64,000 nt of DNA from Solicoccozyma terricola (Eukaryota > Basidiomycota > Tremellomycetes > Filobasidiales > Piskurozymaceae). The notes beneath the pieces were generated by a model that saw only the letters and a program-made list of their open reading frames with translations, was not told the DNA's origin and did no database searches. How positions within the stretch are numbered: position 1 is the first letter of the stretch; each line of letters opens with the position of its first letter. The translations under genes were made by a program, and so were the position numbers. The DNA is taken from the NCBI GenBank assembly GCA_001600875.1, contig BCLD01000015.1, forward strand, positions 51,761 through 115,760, read 5' to 3'. Shown piece after piece: positions 1 to 11,897 of this stretch.

Positions 1-1028
1 CCCCCCCCCCCCCCCCCCCCCCCCCCCAACACCCACGTCGACATGTAAAAATTAGCTGTTGTAAAAACAGCACTCAATGTAAATCCAATAATAGTTCCCA
101 AAACCAACGCTGATATTTGAGACCAAATCAATAACGATAAAAATGGTAAAAAAGCGAGGTAAATCGGAGCTGAAGCCTTTGGCGTTGATTGTTTGTTTGT
201 TGTTGTTGTTGAATGATGATGATGTAGTTGTTGATTCATTGTTGATATTGAAAATGAACGACGAAGACGGGATGTTGATCGATGGAAAGTGGATGTTGGA
301 TCAAATCCAGGCGACGACGATGATAAAGTTTGATTTAACCGTTGTTGTTCCAAATCAGTTATTGGAAAGGTTGTTGTATTTCGCAAATCACCAGAATCGG
401 ATGTTGAAATCTTGCGTATCCTATTCCCATTCCTCTTTAATCTCTCCTTTTCATCCGAATCATTACCTTGAACCACATCACCTTTCTCAACTTTCTTCTT
501 CTGAAAAAACCTTCTCACAGGTGATCGTCTGACTGTTAAACTTGAAGTCCTCGAGAATAACGATACAATTGTGAACCATGCTGCTGGAAATATGAAGATG
601 AGGGCGTGAATGATGATGAACCAATACAGTGTGAAATGCCAGACGTCTGTTATGAGGGTGGGAGTGGGGTGGGGGAGGGGGGGGAGGGTGAGGGTGAGGT
701 TGATCAAACGAATTAATCCAAAGTTGTGTTGGGGGATATGGATCCACACACCCCGCCCGCCCTCTCACTCACCTTCCGCAAAATAAAGATACATTCCATC
801 TGAACTAGTCACGTTGACTCCATCATTATCGAATGCAGGAGGGTACAACCCTGGGAAAGTGGGAGTGACGTATCCAGGAGGAGGGACGAGACCTCCGTTC
901 TATGATGAAATTAATTGGTGGTTGGTTGGTTGTTAGGCGAACCGGGGAGGCTGTGTGAACGACAGGACATGGGTAGGGTGGGTGCTCACGAATGAGGTAG
1001 GGGATAGGATGGAGTTTGCTGACCCCAT
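1..1028 (-). CDS. TMEM170-like integral membrane protein, 3' end outside the window
   Basis: Three exons are visible (990-1028, 773-899, 37-646); the next donor lies at 31-36, and the 27-base C run at the window start is inside the following intron. The N-terminus begins MGSANSIL and is followed by a Pro/Gly-rich lumenal-type stretch. Exon 3 holds a hydrophobic segment preceded by DVWHFTLYW with an FPAAWF core, resembling the first membrane helix of TMEM170 proteins. A Ser/Arg/Lys-rich loop follows, then another long hydrophobic segment (about codons at 60-170). TMEM170 proteins shape endoplasmic reticulum and nuclear membranes in animals; the fungal role is not established. The family call is inference from helix pattern, and the C-terminus cannot be seen. 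Confidence 0.55.
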
Positions 1029-1358
1029 GTGGACATTGGGATACGGGGTGGTGTGTGTGTGGTATGGCGGTGTGGATGTATGGGATGTATGGGATGTATG
1101 GGATGGGATGGACTGGCATGTCCAGTGTGCACGCGTGAGAAGGGAAGGATGGGATGGGATGGAGTGGGCAGGGGATGGTGTCGATGGTGAGGACACATAC
1201 ACACAGCGGGGGGGGAGCATACATAGCAACCATTCCACCCGTTCCACCCACATCGTCCCCGTTCCCGTCCCCGTCCCCATCATCCCCAGCATCCCATCTA
1301 ACCTCCATCACCCACCAGACCGACTCTCCAAACCATCCCACCGTATCATTCCTCACCA
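1029..1358. promoter_or_regulatory. Divergent intergenic region between the TMEM170-like gene and HPC2
   Basis: This 330-base gap serves two divergent genes. It contains short imperfect repeats of GGGATGTAT and GGGATGGGATGG (about 1075-1165) and a CCGTTCCCGTCC-type tract near 1258-1280. Long ORFs on both strands here are products of these repeats. I see no clear TATA box. Confidence 0.6.
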
Positions 1359-4300
1359 ATGGAGGTGGACGCGCTCCCACGCGTGATACAGAGTAATGGT
1401 ATGTCGACGTCCAACACTCTCCCCCGAAACAACTCTCATAATCCTCCTGAACCTTCCCCTATAACTAAACTCCCCTTACTATTACCTTCCACAGACGACC
1501 GATCGCCCACGTCACCGTCACCGTCACCGTCCAAAAACCCCGTCGATGGCATTCAACCTCGACCTAAACCACGACCTCGTTTAAATCCCGTAGATGTTCA
1601 GTCGTTGATACGATCTCAAGATGGATCTTTATCCACCGCAGACACCGTAAACATCACACCTATCGCAACCTCATCCACCGCACCCACCGCACCCCCCACC
1701 ACCACCACCACCACCACCATCCGACCTCGATCACCTTCCGAAGGTTATTCAAGTCCTACTCTACAACCAGTCGCAAAAAGACAACGACAACATTCATCCG
1801 GTATCGATTCTCCCTCTGCAATGGGTTCTCCAATGGGTTCTACTAGGGGTTCTCCGAGGTTAACATATGCTCCAACGTCTACCCATACTAATGGGACAAT
1901 CGCACGGTACGGTGGAGTGGGACGTCATTTACACGTACATGATGATTTAACTTCGGATACGGAGAGTGGAATGGATGTTGGGTTGGGACAGGATACAGAT
2001 TTGGTTATTGGACGGGATGTTAATGGGAATACGATCGTTGAGATGTCAGCTGATGAAGATGAGGGTGAAGGCGAGGGTGAAGGCGATGGCGAGGGCGATG
2101 GCGATGGCGATGGCGAAGTAGTCGTTGAAGAAGATGACGAGGAAGGGGAAGATGAAGAAGAGGAAGAAGAAGAGGAGGATGAAGAAGAAGAAGAAGAACA
2201 AGAGGAATCAGAAGATGATTCAGACGACGATGATGATGACGATGATAGCTCAGTCGATCTAGAAGGTTCACCACCAATCTTCATATCTAGCAATCGCCCA
2301 CTTGGAATTTCCGACCTCATCGAACATGGAAACATTGTTGTTAAATCTGAACCTGAAGAAAATGATGGGGATATCGTGATGGGAGGAATGGATGGCATCG
2401 GTTCGCGGTTGTCAGGCGATGCTTTGGATGGGATACCAGGAGGAGCAGGAGCAGAGTCCAGTCAAACCGCTCCGAAAAGAACCGCATCTCTCGTTCCAAC
2501 AACAACAACAACAACAACAACAATCACTTCCGCTTCAGTCATCGGTCTCTCTCTTCCAGGCCAGAACGGTTCATCCCTCCTCTCCGAACTCCCCACAGGT
2601 CTAGCACCCGATCTACCAACCACCACCGAAACCAACGTCCTCATCGCGAAGAAAGCTCCGAAACGTAAAAGACTCGTTCTACCACCCACACCACCACCCA
2701 GAGCTCCTAAACCGATCGTCACCATCAGACTCGCCGTAGACTTAGGCAATCAACGAGACACGCTACTTGTCAATTTTAAAGATCAGGCGAGGGATAACAA
2801 TATCGTACCGCTGGATTATTTCGATGAACAAGTGGGACCAAAATCCGAAGGTGAGATGAGTGAAGATGAAGAAGGTGGAACAGGGAAGAAGAGGAAAGGT
2901 AAAAGTCGTATGGAAGTCGGGAACAACGCTGTAGCAAGTGGAAGTGGAGATGGGATTCCAGCTGGTGGAATCGCTTCTCTGTTCGGTGGTGGTGGTGGTG
3001 GTGGTGGTGCTGGATTGGGAGATGCGGACGACGCAGAGATGCAAAGATTAGCGGCCGAGTTGGAAAAGAAATACGACAAACCAGTGAGTTTCCCTCCCTC
3101 TCGTAACAAAAAGCCACCCTGCGCCCCGTGATTGTTTCCCCAGAGTCACTCATGAAAAACCAAACCTTTGCAGACAAAGAAAAAGAAGATCGCTAAAGGC
3201 GACAAGTACGACGTTGCAGATCCATTCATCGACGACACTGAACTTATCGTAGATGAGCCGGCATATTACATTCGACCGAAGAAAGACGGTTATTACGTTC
3301 AAAAAGGTCCGGTGGAATTGATGGGTCAAACGTGAGTTCCNCCCCCCCCCCCCCCGGGTCCCGCCCCGGGGGGTCACACGTCGAGCTCTCGGCTAAAGAA
3401 CTGTTCCCCTCCGCGGCAGACCCGAGAAGCCAAAGCATCGCAAAGTCAACGGTAATGGAGCGCTTCCGAATGTCATTGGCAACGGCGTGATCAAAAAGAA
3501 GAAGAAACAGCCGATTGGTCTTGGTTTCCGACCCGGAGCACCCGCAGCGCAGAAAAAGGTAGTCGACGTCATTCGTCCGGCTCTACCCTCGTCATCGCAA
3601 GCCGCGAATGCATCGCGGAGTGCTCTAAATGATTCCAGCCCTACGAGGCCGTCGAATGGCGAGGTGATTGACGTCGATGCGATGCCCGATAAGATTCACA
3701 CCGCGACCCCAGCACCACCTCCTCCGGGTAAGTCTTCTGCAATCTTCCTGCTGATGTCCACTCGCTGACGTCGCTGTTCTATAAGTCGCGCAAACTAGGG
3801 AAGCGCTGTGGCCATTGTTTCCACCAGAGGTTCAAGAATTCCTGCATAAAATCGATGAGATGGCCAAGAAAGGTGATTGAAATGCGCTTCAATCGTTTCG
3901 TTTCTCATTTGCGCCGATGTCCTGATCATCTTTTTGTCGACGCCCCTCACTCAGAGACATGGAAGAATAAGAAAGTCTTCCCGGAGGCCATCAAACCACT
4001 TGTCCAAGCTGGTGGCGAGAAGGCAATCGACTTTAATTGCTTTGGAGATGATTGGTTCAGAGCGATATGTGTGGCATTACCGTACAACAGATTCACAATG
4101 AAGGTATGTGGTGGATATCACCAAAGATCCCTGTTTTCTCAACCTGAAACCGCTGTACCGACACAGAAACAACAACTCACTCTGACTCATGCACATCACC
4201 TTGACGTGTTCGCCCGCCGTGAAGCCGTTCTCACTCAAGACCTCAAAGTCGAGATCGACAAGATCATCGGAGAACAAATGCAAGCACATGAGCAAGCCGT

Positions 4301-4996
4301 TGCCGACTGGCGTCAGGCTACAGTCCGAGGCCCCCCTCTCGATCGCGCACTTCCGTCCGTTCTTTCGCAGGACGAAGGTAACCCATCTGAAGGACCCAAA
4401 CCCACTGGCTGGACACCAACTCAAGATGATTCAACGATGGACTCTACTGTTCCACCTTCTAGCATGCCAACTCCAAAGTTCAAGTTCAATCGTGAATGTC
4501 GAGATGTATTCTGGTTGTTGATCAAGAATCAGAACTCATGGATGGGCATGATGAACGAATACAAGTGAGTGTGTGAGAGCGGTATTTTTTGCGCGTTGAG
4601 ACGATTCGCTAACCCCCCGCCGACACACATTGTTAGAATGACGGTTAAACCAGATGGAGACGACAAGCAACTGTCTGAAGTTACTTGCAGGAACGCATTG
4701 TACACGAGGGTACGTTCCAACAGCGTACTAATCTGTGGTCTTGGCATCATCGCTGACAATGTCATGCACTCCAGCTGCTACCATACTTCCCACCTGGCTG
4801 GATGTCCACCACGTTCTTATCCCGGGAGAGTGAGTGGCGACGGCGTAACCTTCGCATTCACAGCCCCCATCTCGCTAAGTTATCATTCACAACCACAGTG
4901 AGCGGTATCAAGAAACGAGTCGAGAATGTATTTGCCAAAACTGGGATCGACGACGGACCAGTCAATCCCGGTGGAACTATTGGGCAGGTGTATTGA
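1359..4996 (+). CDS. HPC2: Hpc2/ubinuclein-type subunit of the HIR histone chaperone complex
   Basis: Nine exons (1359-3083, 3174-3331, 3420-3727, 3786-3872, 3955-4103, 4167-4564, 4637-4709, 4775-4829, 4899-4996) join to 1016 codons. The first half is low complexity: Ser/Pro/Thr-rich, then a long Asp/Glu tract (about residues 235-310). The diagnostic part is the Hpc2-related domain across exons 1-2, with YDVADPFIDDTEL and YYIRPKKDGYYVQKG, preceded by KKKK. After it comes a helical region containing LWPLFPPEVQEFLHKI and CFGDDWFRAICVALPYNRF, as in the ubinuclein middle domain. HIR proteins deposit histone H3-H4 independently of replication. A second ATG at 1398 is an alternative start. Intron 2 carries an N followed by a C run, so its length is unreliable. 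Confidence 0.85.
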
Positions 4997-5091
4997 TTCC
5001 TTTCTAGTGCAATGGGGTGTTCGAGGGAGTGGCATTATTTTCATTTGTACATGATGTCGTATTAATCCCTGTTGAAAACAGGGTCGGCGCC

Positions 5092-5820
5092 TTATCGCCT
5101 CAACAACTCTCCAACCAACTTTCCTACCCCCTTTTTATCCGCTACTTCCCCTTTCTTGACCACCTTCCAGAATTCACTCAACACCTTGCCCGTCGCGGCT
5201 TTATCCTTTTTCGCTTCTTCTGACAATCCATCTATTATCGATTGTAGATGTTGAGTGATGGTTTCTTGAGAGAGCACGGTGGGAAGGAATGAGGAGAGGA
5301 GTTGGATTTCGGATTGAAGGGAGGTGTGATTGGGGTGATCGGATGGGTATGATTGAGCTGCTTCGGCCTGTGTTTCGCGTTTTACAATCAGCACTCCTAG
5401 TCACTCGTGTTAGGAACCCCTTTCTCAATCACTCACTCGCTTCTCTATACTCTTCCGTATCACCTCGATCACTGTATCATTCTCAGCCAAATCATTCGGA
5501 TTCTTTGAACCTTTCTCTTGATTGATGACGTCGGCGAGTGCAGACTATGGTCAAGGTGTAAGCACTAGTAAGATTGATTGAGGGGTGTAATATAAGAGGT
5601 AAAAGAAACTCACTTTGATACATCCAGTAGCCGCTTTATCCCTCCCCTTCATAGCGGTTTTCAACGCTTCTTTCATTTTAGCTCGAACGTCGTCTACGGT
5701 CGATGATGTTGAGGGAGCTGGTGATGAGACATTGAGGAGTCGGTGGGTAGTAGTGAATGACCTGGAAGATCGAGCAATGAGAACAGACCGTGTGCGGAGG
5801 GAGCGAGTGACTGGGAACAT
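5092..5820 (-). CDS. AIM41: Aim41/YqeY family mitochondrial protein
   Basis: Three exons (5614-5820, 5437-5544, 5092-5367) give 196 residues. The first about 35 residues are rich in Arg and Ser with no acidic residues (MFPVTRSLRTRSVL), as expected of a mitochondrial presequence. The rest matches YqeY: a helix with KMKEALKTAMKGRDK, then EVIRKSIEKRAEAAQSY followed by EIQLLSSFLP, and a C-terminal GKVLSEFW. I chose acceptor 5367 because it restores the family's KR-x-EAA segment without a stop. YqeY domains resemble the tRNA-binding part of GatB amidotransferase; Aim41 is a mitochondrial protein of unclear biochemical role. It is divergent from UFD1, with 252 bases between the two starts. Confidence 0.85.
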
Positions 5821-5939
5821 GGTGCCAAGGTGGTGATATATAAGATCCGAGGGGAATATGGTAGTTGGTATAGTCTGACGGTGGTTGAACCATGGATTTA
5901 ATAAATCTGATCCGCGGATTTGCTGTCCCCTCTCTGTTG

Positions 5940-5967
5940 TCACGTGATATTACATTTTATCACGTGA
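5940..5967. promoter_or_regulatory. Twin TCACGTGA palindromes in the AIM41/UFD1 divergent promoter
   Basis: Two copies of TCACGTGA lie at 5940-5947 and 5960-5967, 20 bases apart (two helical turns), between the divergent starts at 5820 and 6073. CACGTG is the classical E-box bound by bHLH factors such as Cbf1. The first copy extends to TCACGTGATATTA, which recurs exactly at 11040. Confidence 0.6.
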
Positions 5968-6072
5968 TCGATCGAAGTTGGGTCATCCCAACTACGCTTC
6001 GTCACCATCGACAATGGTCTCAAGCGCTCTGGCCAGTCACATCAGACCAGGAAATCATATACTCGGTGCACC

Positions 6073-8655
6073 ATGAACCACGGCAACTACTACGACGAAG
6101 AAGATGAAGATGATAGTAAGTCGCACACACAAGTCCTCCATCTTGCAAAAACATCCACCAACTCACATCCCACTTCTCTTCCTCCACACCAGTGGACATC
6201 AACGCTATCCCCACCGGTCCATCCAATTTCGGAACAAGAGGAACAGGTCGTGGTGTCCCACCTCAAGGTGGTATCGGTGGAATCATGGCGCAAATGATGG
6301 GCGCAGGGTTTGGTGGCATGGGAATGGGGATGGGGATGGGGCAGAGGCTCGGAAGGGCGGATCCGAGGTGAGTGGGCCATGTTGTGAATGTGAATGTTCA
6401 GGGAGGTGTTTGGAGTTGGAGAGTTGAGCTGCGAGTGGATGGATACCTGGTGTGGCTGGGTAGGAATGATATGGTGTGCACTCGAGTGGAAGCAAGTTAC
6501 TCTTCCTGATAATGAGCTCGTGCAAGCTATATCTCGTGCGACTGGTCAGCGAGCTATCTCTCCGCGGGAGAACTCGGCTTCTTATACTGAAACGTCCTAT
6601 TAGACGAAACCGAACGTGGTGTTCCTGTCTCCCAGTCCATTTCTCTCGTCTTCCACCACCACGAAACTTCCGACTCCCATTGTCCATCTACCTCCACTAA
6701 CAATCAACCTACCACCACTACCTCACAGTGCCTTTGACGAATACTACAAAGCATATTCCGTAGCTGTTCTACCAGGACCAGAACGAGCAAATCTAGCATA
6801 TGGAGGAAAGAGTGCGTGTTATTTTTCTTTGCATCGTCTCTTGTTTGTTAAGAGTTGCTGATATATTCCCGTCGTGGGTTTGGCTGTAGTCATCATGCCG
6901 AGTTCTGCGTTGGCTAATCTGAGTACGTGGAAACTGGGGATATCTATGATTGGATGCTCGAGCTAATGTTGTTTTTTCTCTCTGCCTGTCGTGTTGGTTC
7001 GTGATCTGGCTTTTACATTACCTCTCCTCTCTCCCCGTCGTATCATCCACCATCCTCCCTCACTCCCGTCCGCCATCTTTCCATCTTTCTGTTTCCTCTC
7101 CTTGCCTCCCCTCACTTCCGACCTCCAACCTACTTTCACCCCACCAACACAGCCAACCTCGATCTCCCCTCACCTTGGACATTCCAACTGCGAAATCCCA
7201 AGAACCCAAGTCTTCTACGCACACATGCAGGTGTTCTTGAGTTCATAGCTGATGAGGGGTTGGTTCATTTACCGTATTGGGTGAGTCGTGATTTTAGTCG
7301 GTTATCGGTCAGAAACCATCTTTTGCTGATGTCGGTAATGCTTCGGGGGCGTAAGATGATGAAAACCCTTCAATTACAAGAAGGAGACCCGATTAGGTTG
7401 ACTGGAGCGATCTTACCCAAAGGCAAGATGGTCAAGATACAAGCTCAGAATTTGGATTTCTTGGAGGTCAGCGATCCAAAGGCTGTGTGAGTTTTGGTTT
7501 TTTGGTGGGGATGTTCTTGATCGGGGAATTGAACGTGCGACTGACTGATCCTTTCGTTTTGTTGGGTTTCCTCGTAGCCTCGAATCAGCACTAAGACAGT
7601 TCGCAGTCCTCTCTAAAGGTGATATGATCGAGATCACTTACAATTCAATGACGTTCGAGTTCTTGATCATGGAAATCACACCGGAGGGTCCTGGTATCAG
7701 CGTGATTGACACCGATTTGGAGGTGAGTGTGGATATCGTATAGCACATTGACTGTCGAGCTGAGTTCCACCCACATCATCTGAAATCTAGGTCGATTTCG
7801 CTACACCTAAAGGATACGTCGAACCAACGCCCAAAGCACCTGTCCCAATCCCTACGATGGCCGACAAGCTCAAAATCGACGTCAATTCTACCACCTCCGC
7901 CAACTCCACACGACCATCATCTGTCGCTTCACTGAGACCTTCGAGTAGCAATAACGATTCGATCGTCGAATTCGAAACGTTCAAAGGCTTGGGAGCTACA
8001 TTGAATGGGAGAAAGACCAAGGGGAAAGGGAAGGGGAAGAAGTTGGAGGAGGTGGATAAGGATAGTAAGATCATTCGGACGGAGTAAGTGTTATTTTCGC
8101 CATCCAAAGAGACTTCAACATCCTGATTGTTCTCTACAGCAAACCACGTATCGTCACAAACGAATCAATCGCCAACGATGGTCGTTTAGTCCCAGCCGCT
8201 TTGGAACTTCCCCTCAATCAGATCTTCCTGGGATACAAGTATATCCCTTTCGATCCGAAGAAAGTCGTAAAGAAGCCGGAGGAAAATGGATCTGTGAGTT
8301 TTACCCACATGGGTTTTGGGGGGCGCTTGCTCATCTGAACCAACGTATCTACATCTCTTTCAAGGCCGCCACCAAGCAATCGTTTGGCGGATCAGGTACC
8401 ACCCTCTCAGGCCGCCCGGCAGCATCCAACCCCGCATCTGCAAACGCTGTCAAATCTGAAGACACCGTTCAGCCCGATCATTGGGCAGCTTTGAGTGGCG
8501 GCGCGAAACTTTCGAGCGGCAGAGGTGAACGAATCGGAGGAGGTGTAGCAGCACCTATCGAAATCATGGACGAAGACGAGGATGAGGACAGCGATGCAAG
8601 TGGATTTGACGGCTTCCCAGAGGATGACGACGCGATAGTCATCGATTCAGACTGA
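6073..8655 (+). CDS. UFD1: Ufd1, ubiquitin-binding adaptor of the Cdc48/p97 segregase
   Basis: Ten exons (6073-6115, 6193-6367, 6729-6811, 6890-6922, 7153-7280, 7356-7486, 7578-7722, 7791-8083, 8140-8293, 8365-8655) give 491 residues. The Ufd1 double-psi beta-barrel starts at AFDEYYKAYSVAVLPG and runs through KIIMPSSALANL, LDLPSPWTFQLRN, VLEFIADEGLVHLPYWMM and the second barrel with FAVLSKGDMIEITYN. The C-terminus has a basic linker, a conserved NQIFLGYKYIPF segment and an acidic tail. Ufd1 with Npl4 recruits polyubiquitinated proteins to Cdc48 for ERAD and other extraction events. A Gly/Met-rich insert (about residues 35-70) precedes the barrel. Intron 2 is long for this window (361 nt). Confidence 0.95.
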
Positions 8656-9261
8656 TGTCATAACATGACCATCTCCCTTGTTACATGGAATATCGTAGCT
8701 TGTATAAAAAATCGTGATCGTGACGTTATCATCTCGTGTAATGTTCCTGGAGTTCGTGAGTCGGTGAGTCGTATAGTCAACTGTCAAATTCAAAATCCAT
8801 TTCCGTCTCCCGGCTTCCATGGCTGCCGTTGACCTGAGAGTTTAGATCGTTTGTGTGTAGTCGTGACGAAAGGCTGCGTCGTCTGATTCGTTCGTGGGGT
8901 CATTGGAGGTTGATTGTTACCAAAAGTAGATGTCGTGTCACCGCTAAAGTTTCGATTGGATGTGTATGGGCGTGCTGTGGGGCAGCGGAATCAGCGAATT
9001 TGAACGCTCAATCGAGTTATTCCGCCCCCCCCCCCCCCCCCCCCCCCCTTTTTCCCCCCCCCCCCCCCCCCGCCGGGGGCCTTGCGGACAACTAACAAAA
9101 TAGTGAGGTCGGTCCTCTGACGGGCTGAGGTTGCATCAACATTGATTCGACACCATTGTTGACAAATCGAGGTCGTGGATGAGCTAGAACAGATGTATTC
9201 GACGGAGCCGGAGAGCCGCCATAGGCGAATTGTCTATGTGGATAATCGACGTCAGCTACCA
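8656..9261. other. Convergent intergenic region with a long C tract
   Basis: UFD1 ends on one side and the RING protein gene on the other, so this is terminator-type sequence. It holds two nearly continuous C runs (about 9025-9048 and 9055-9071) broken by a few T. A short open frame continues on the minus strand from 9283 to 9092; it could be an alternative last exon of the RING gene but I cannot join it in frame with certainty. Nothing else is recognisable. Confidence 0.5.
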
Positions 9262-10723
9262 TTACCAAAAGTACCGGATACACCCCCGGCCGCGACCGAC
9301 TAACTGCAATCTTTCTCTACTCTTCGGAGCATGATTTCCGATCGTTGATCCTGGACTACTCAATGTGAAACGACTAGGAGGAACTCGTTCTCTAGCAATT
9401 GTGTTCTGCATGATCGGCTCGGAACCAGCGAGTATACGTCTATGTCTTCCAGGTCACCCCCCTCATCAGTAAACCGCTCGTCTGCTTTAGTTCATCTTCT
9501 AAAACTCACTGTCCCATTCCAGATGTGATCACCGATCGCCTTAAATCCTTTCCACTCATCATCACCTCTGCCGATCTCTTTTCTCCCCGTTTCTCGCCAC
9601 CACCACCACCTCCGCCACCTCCGCCTCCTCCGCCTCCTACCCTTCCATTACCAAATCCATTTTCCATCGGGTGCGTATCGTGCGTATCTCTTCCGCGCGC
9701 TGCACCATACGGTTGAATCGAAGTAGAGGGTCTTTGCGGAGGTTGAAGTTGGACGTTGTTGTTGGATATTCGAGGGAGTGTTCCGTTACTGATACCGTGG
9801 GCGGGAATGTTGGAGCCCCGTTGTTGGAGTACGTCTAACTGTTGTTGGCACCTAGCAAGTTGTTCACGACTAGTAGCAAGTTCGCTAGAGAAAAAAAAGG
9901 AATAATACGCCGATACCAGGTTAGGATACTTTGATGATATTATACCCATTCACGCATTTCAACTCACGATTTCCACTGTTTCCCGGCTTTGAGTTGTTCC
10001 GCTGCTTTCAAAAGAGCGTCCTGTGGATCAGCCAACCGACAGACAACGTTTCAGCTTATTTTCAAAAGCGAACCAAACCACCACATAATCCCAAATCACT
10101 ATCCCCGTCATCTCACATTCTGTTGATCCACTTGATTTCTCAAATATCTAATCAATCTCATCATCTCCTTGGTTTGAAACTATTTTCGGTTCAAATGCGA
10201 AAGAAACGAAACAAAAGGCCAAAAAAAAAAAAAAAAGCATCAATCCTCCCCCAACTTTTGATCGCTTAAGCGAACCCGGGACCACCCTCACATCTAACGC
10301 TCCCAATTCTCCTCTTACTGACCCAATCGATGTTGAAAACCATCTTCCAAGCTGTGGATCGACCTATATCAGGTAACACGGTCAAAAATATCCAAAATCA
10401 GCTACTCCTACCCAACTCGCTCGTCAATCTCCACAAACATACCTCTTCGCCTAATCGATATGTATGAATAGGAGTCTGTTTGCAGAAAGTGCAAGTTCCC
10501 GCTACATCTAGAAAGGGGATCAAACTCGATGAAAGGATTAGATGGTGTATGCAAGAGAGAGAGAGAGAGAGAGAACGATAGGATCACCACACTAACGTGT
10601 ATGATTATGATCACATAAGAAATGACCACATTCAGTCATCCAGAACCGTTCCTTTTTCTGATTACTATCTGATTGCGGATGATTGAGAGAATGGAAGCTA
10701 GATTGGCACCGCCGTTGGAGCAT
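9262..10723 (-). CDS. Zip3/HEI10/RNF212-type RING protein, candidate meiotic SUMO or ubiquitin ligase
   Basis: Six exons (10597-10723, 10443-10507, 10319-10363, 9968-10020, 9510-9884, 9262-9439) give 280 residues. The N-terminus carries a RING-like pattern: a Cys near residue 6, then RFWMTECGHFLCDHNH, then GTCTFCKQTPIHTYRLGEE. A short WF-containing segment follows, then a predicted coiled coil (DALLKAAEQLKAGKQWK, SREQLARCQQQLDVLQQ), and a disordered tail with Gly, Ser and Pro and a FTLSSPGS segment. RING, then coiled coil, then serine-rich tail is the layout of Zip3/HEI10 crossover-control ligases. The first Cys pair is not standard C-x2-C. The last exon boundary and stop are less certain than the rest. 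A generic RING E3 is the alternative. Confidence 0.55.
10551..10574. repeat. (GA)n microsatellite in intron 1 of the RING gene
   Basis: About eleven GA units lie in the intron between the two zinc-ligand exons. On the sense strand this is a TC tract of the kind that can serve as a polypyrimidine stretch upstream of the acceptor. Confidence 0.8.
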
Positions 10724-11292
10724 CCCATCAGTAAATCAAAAGCACGAATTAGGCGGTAACGAATCAAAATCACCATATCGAACAACACACAAACTCGTAG
10801 AACCATAGATTGGTTTCCGATGATGAACCTGTACCGATATCTGTATCGGTTGAGCCGAAGCCCCCGCCGCCGTCGGTTGGTGACATGGGTGGACGTAGCA
10901 GCAGCGGTATGGGGAGGAGGATGGATCGTAGTGAGATGATGCGACGAGGAGACGGTGTGTGTGTGTGACGGGATGCTTGCTCTACGACGACTACGCTGTT
11001 GATGGCGACGACGCATGTTGTGAAAGAGGGGACCCCGCGTCACGTGATATTAATTTGGGCGGGCAGGGTGGCACACACATCCATATCACCATCTCCCTCG
11101 ACTGGTACGCCAGCTGCAGCGGACCACACCACAGCCAGTCGGGAGCAGGGTGGGGAAACGTGTACCTGTGCATCCATAGTTCACAAAAACAATCCATCAC
11201 CGATCATTTCTATCGGGTACTTTGCGAAATCTCAACCTATCATACTGGGAGCGGATCTACATCCTACCGTGATCCAATCAATAAGATTTCCT
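10724..11292. promoter_or_regulatory. Upstream region of the RING gene, downstream of the dehydroquinase gene
   Basis: A 569-base tandem gap. It holds TCACGTGATATTA at 11040, identical over 13 bases to the motif at 5940 in the AIM41/UFD1 promoter, 317 bases upstream of the RING gene start. A GTGTGTGTGTG tract lies near 10953. Open frames here on both strands show no family features. Confidence 0.45.
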
Positions 11293-11897
11293 TCATGCCT
11301 TCTTCTTCAATGTCTGACAGAACTGCATGATAGCATAGTCTAATGACACACACCGTATCAGCAATTTCCCCTCAGGCCCATAACGCACACTCACACACAC
11401 ACTCACCATATCCAGCAACTCCGAAACCAACAATCACACCAACAGCCTTATCCGACAAATATGAATGATGTCTGAATGCTTCTCTGGCATGTACATTACT
11501 GATATGAACCTCGATGAATGGGATCGCGACTCCCCCGAGAGCATCACGGATAGCAACTGATGTATGGGTGTATGCACCTGGAGGGAAGTCGACAATCGGA
11601 GTCAAATTCGAAGTTTTTTTTCCCCGTGGTTGCAACGCAACGGCGCCTCGCATACACATCTCACTAACCAGCATTAATAACGATCCCATCTACTTCCCCT
11701 CTAGCTTGATGAATCCTATCCACAATCGCACCTTCTGAATTCGCTTGATAACAAACCACATTCGCACCGAATTCTTTCCCAACAGCTACCGATTTTCGCT
11801 CTACGTCTGCTAGAGTTGCAGAGCCGTAGATTCCCGGTTCTCGGGTACCGAGGAGGTTGAGGTTTGGACCGTTGATTACTAGGATGTTGAGAGACAT
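11293..11897 (-). CDS. qutE: Type II 3-dehydroquinate dehydratase
   Basis: Three exons (11669-11897, 11407-11577, 11293-11339) give 148 residues, the normal size of the small type II enzyme. Hallmarks are [22 protein letters not shown] with its catalytic Tyr loop, [37 protein letters not shown] and [19 protein letters not shown] with the catalytic His. It interconverts 3-dehydroquinate and 3-dehydroshikimate. Fungi usually make shikimate with the pentafunctional AROM protein, so a free type II enzyme normally belongs to quinate catabolism; no other quinate gene is visible here. The last exon encodes only about 15 residues. Confidence 0.93.

Noticed and set aside
826..1396. Several overlapping ORFs up to 184 codons on both strands
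   Set aside because: They follow the GGGATGTAT/CCGTCC repeats, carry repetitive His-Pro-Ile or Val-Trp-Asp peptides, and overlap the promoter and first exons of real genes.
1925..2398. Poly-Ser ORF on the minus strand
   Set aside because: Antisense shadow of the acidic Asp/Glu tract of HPC2.
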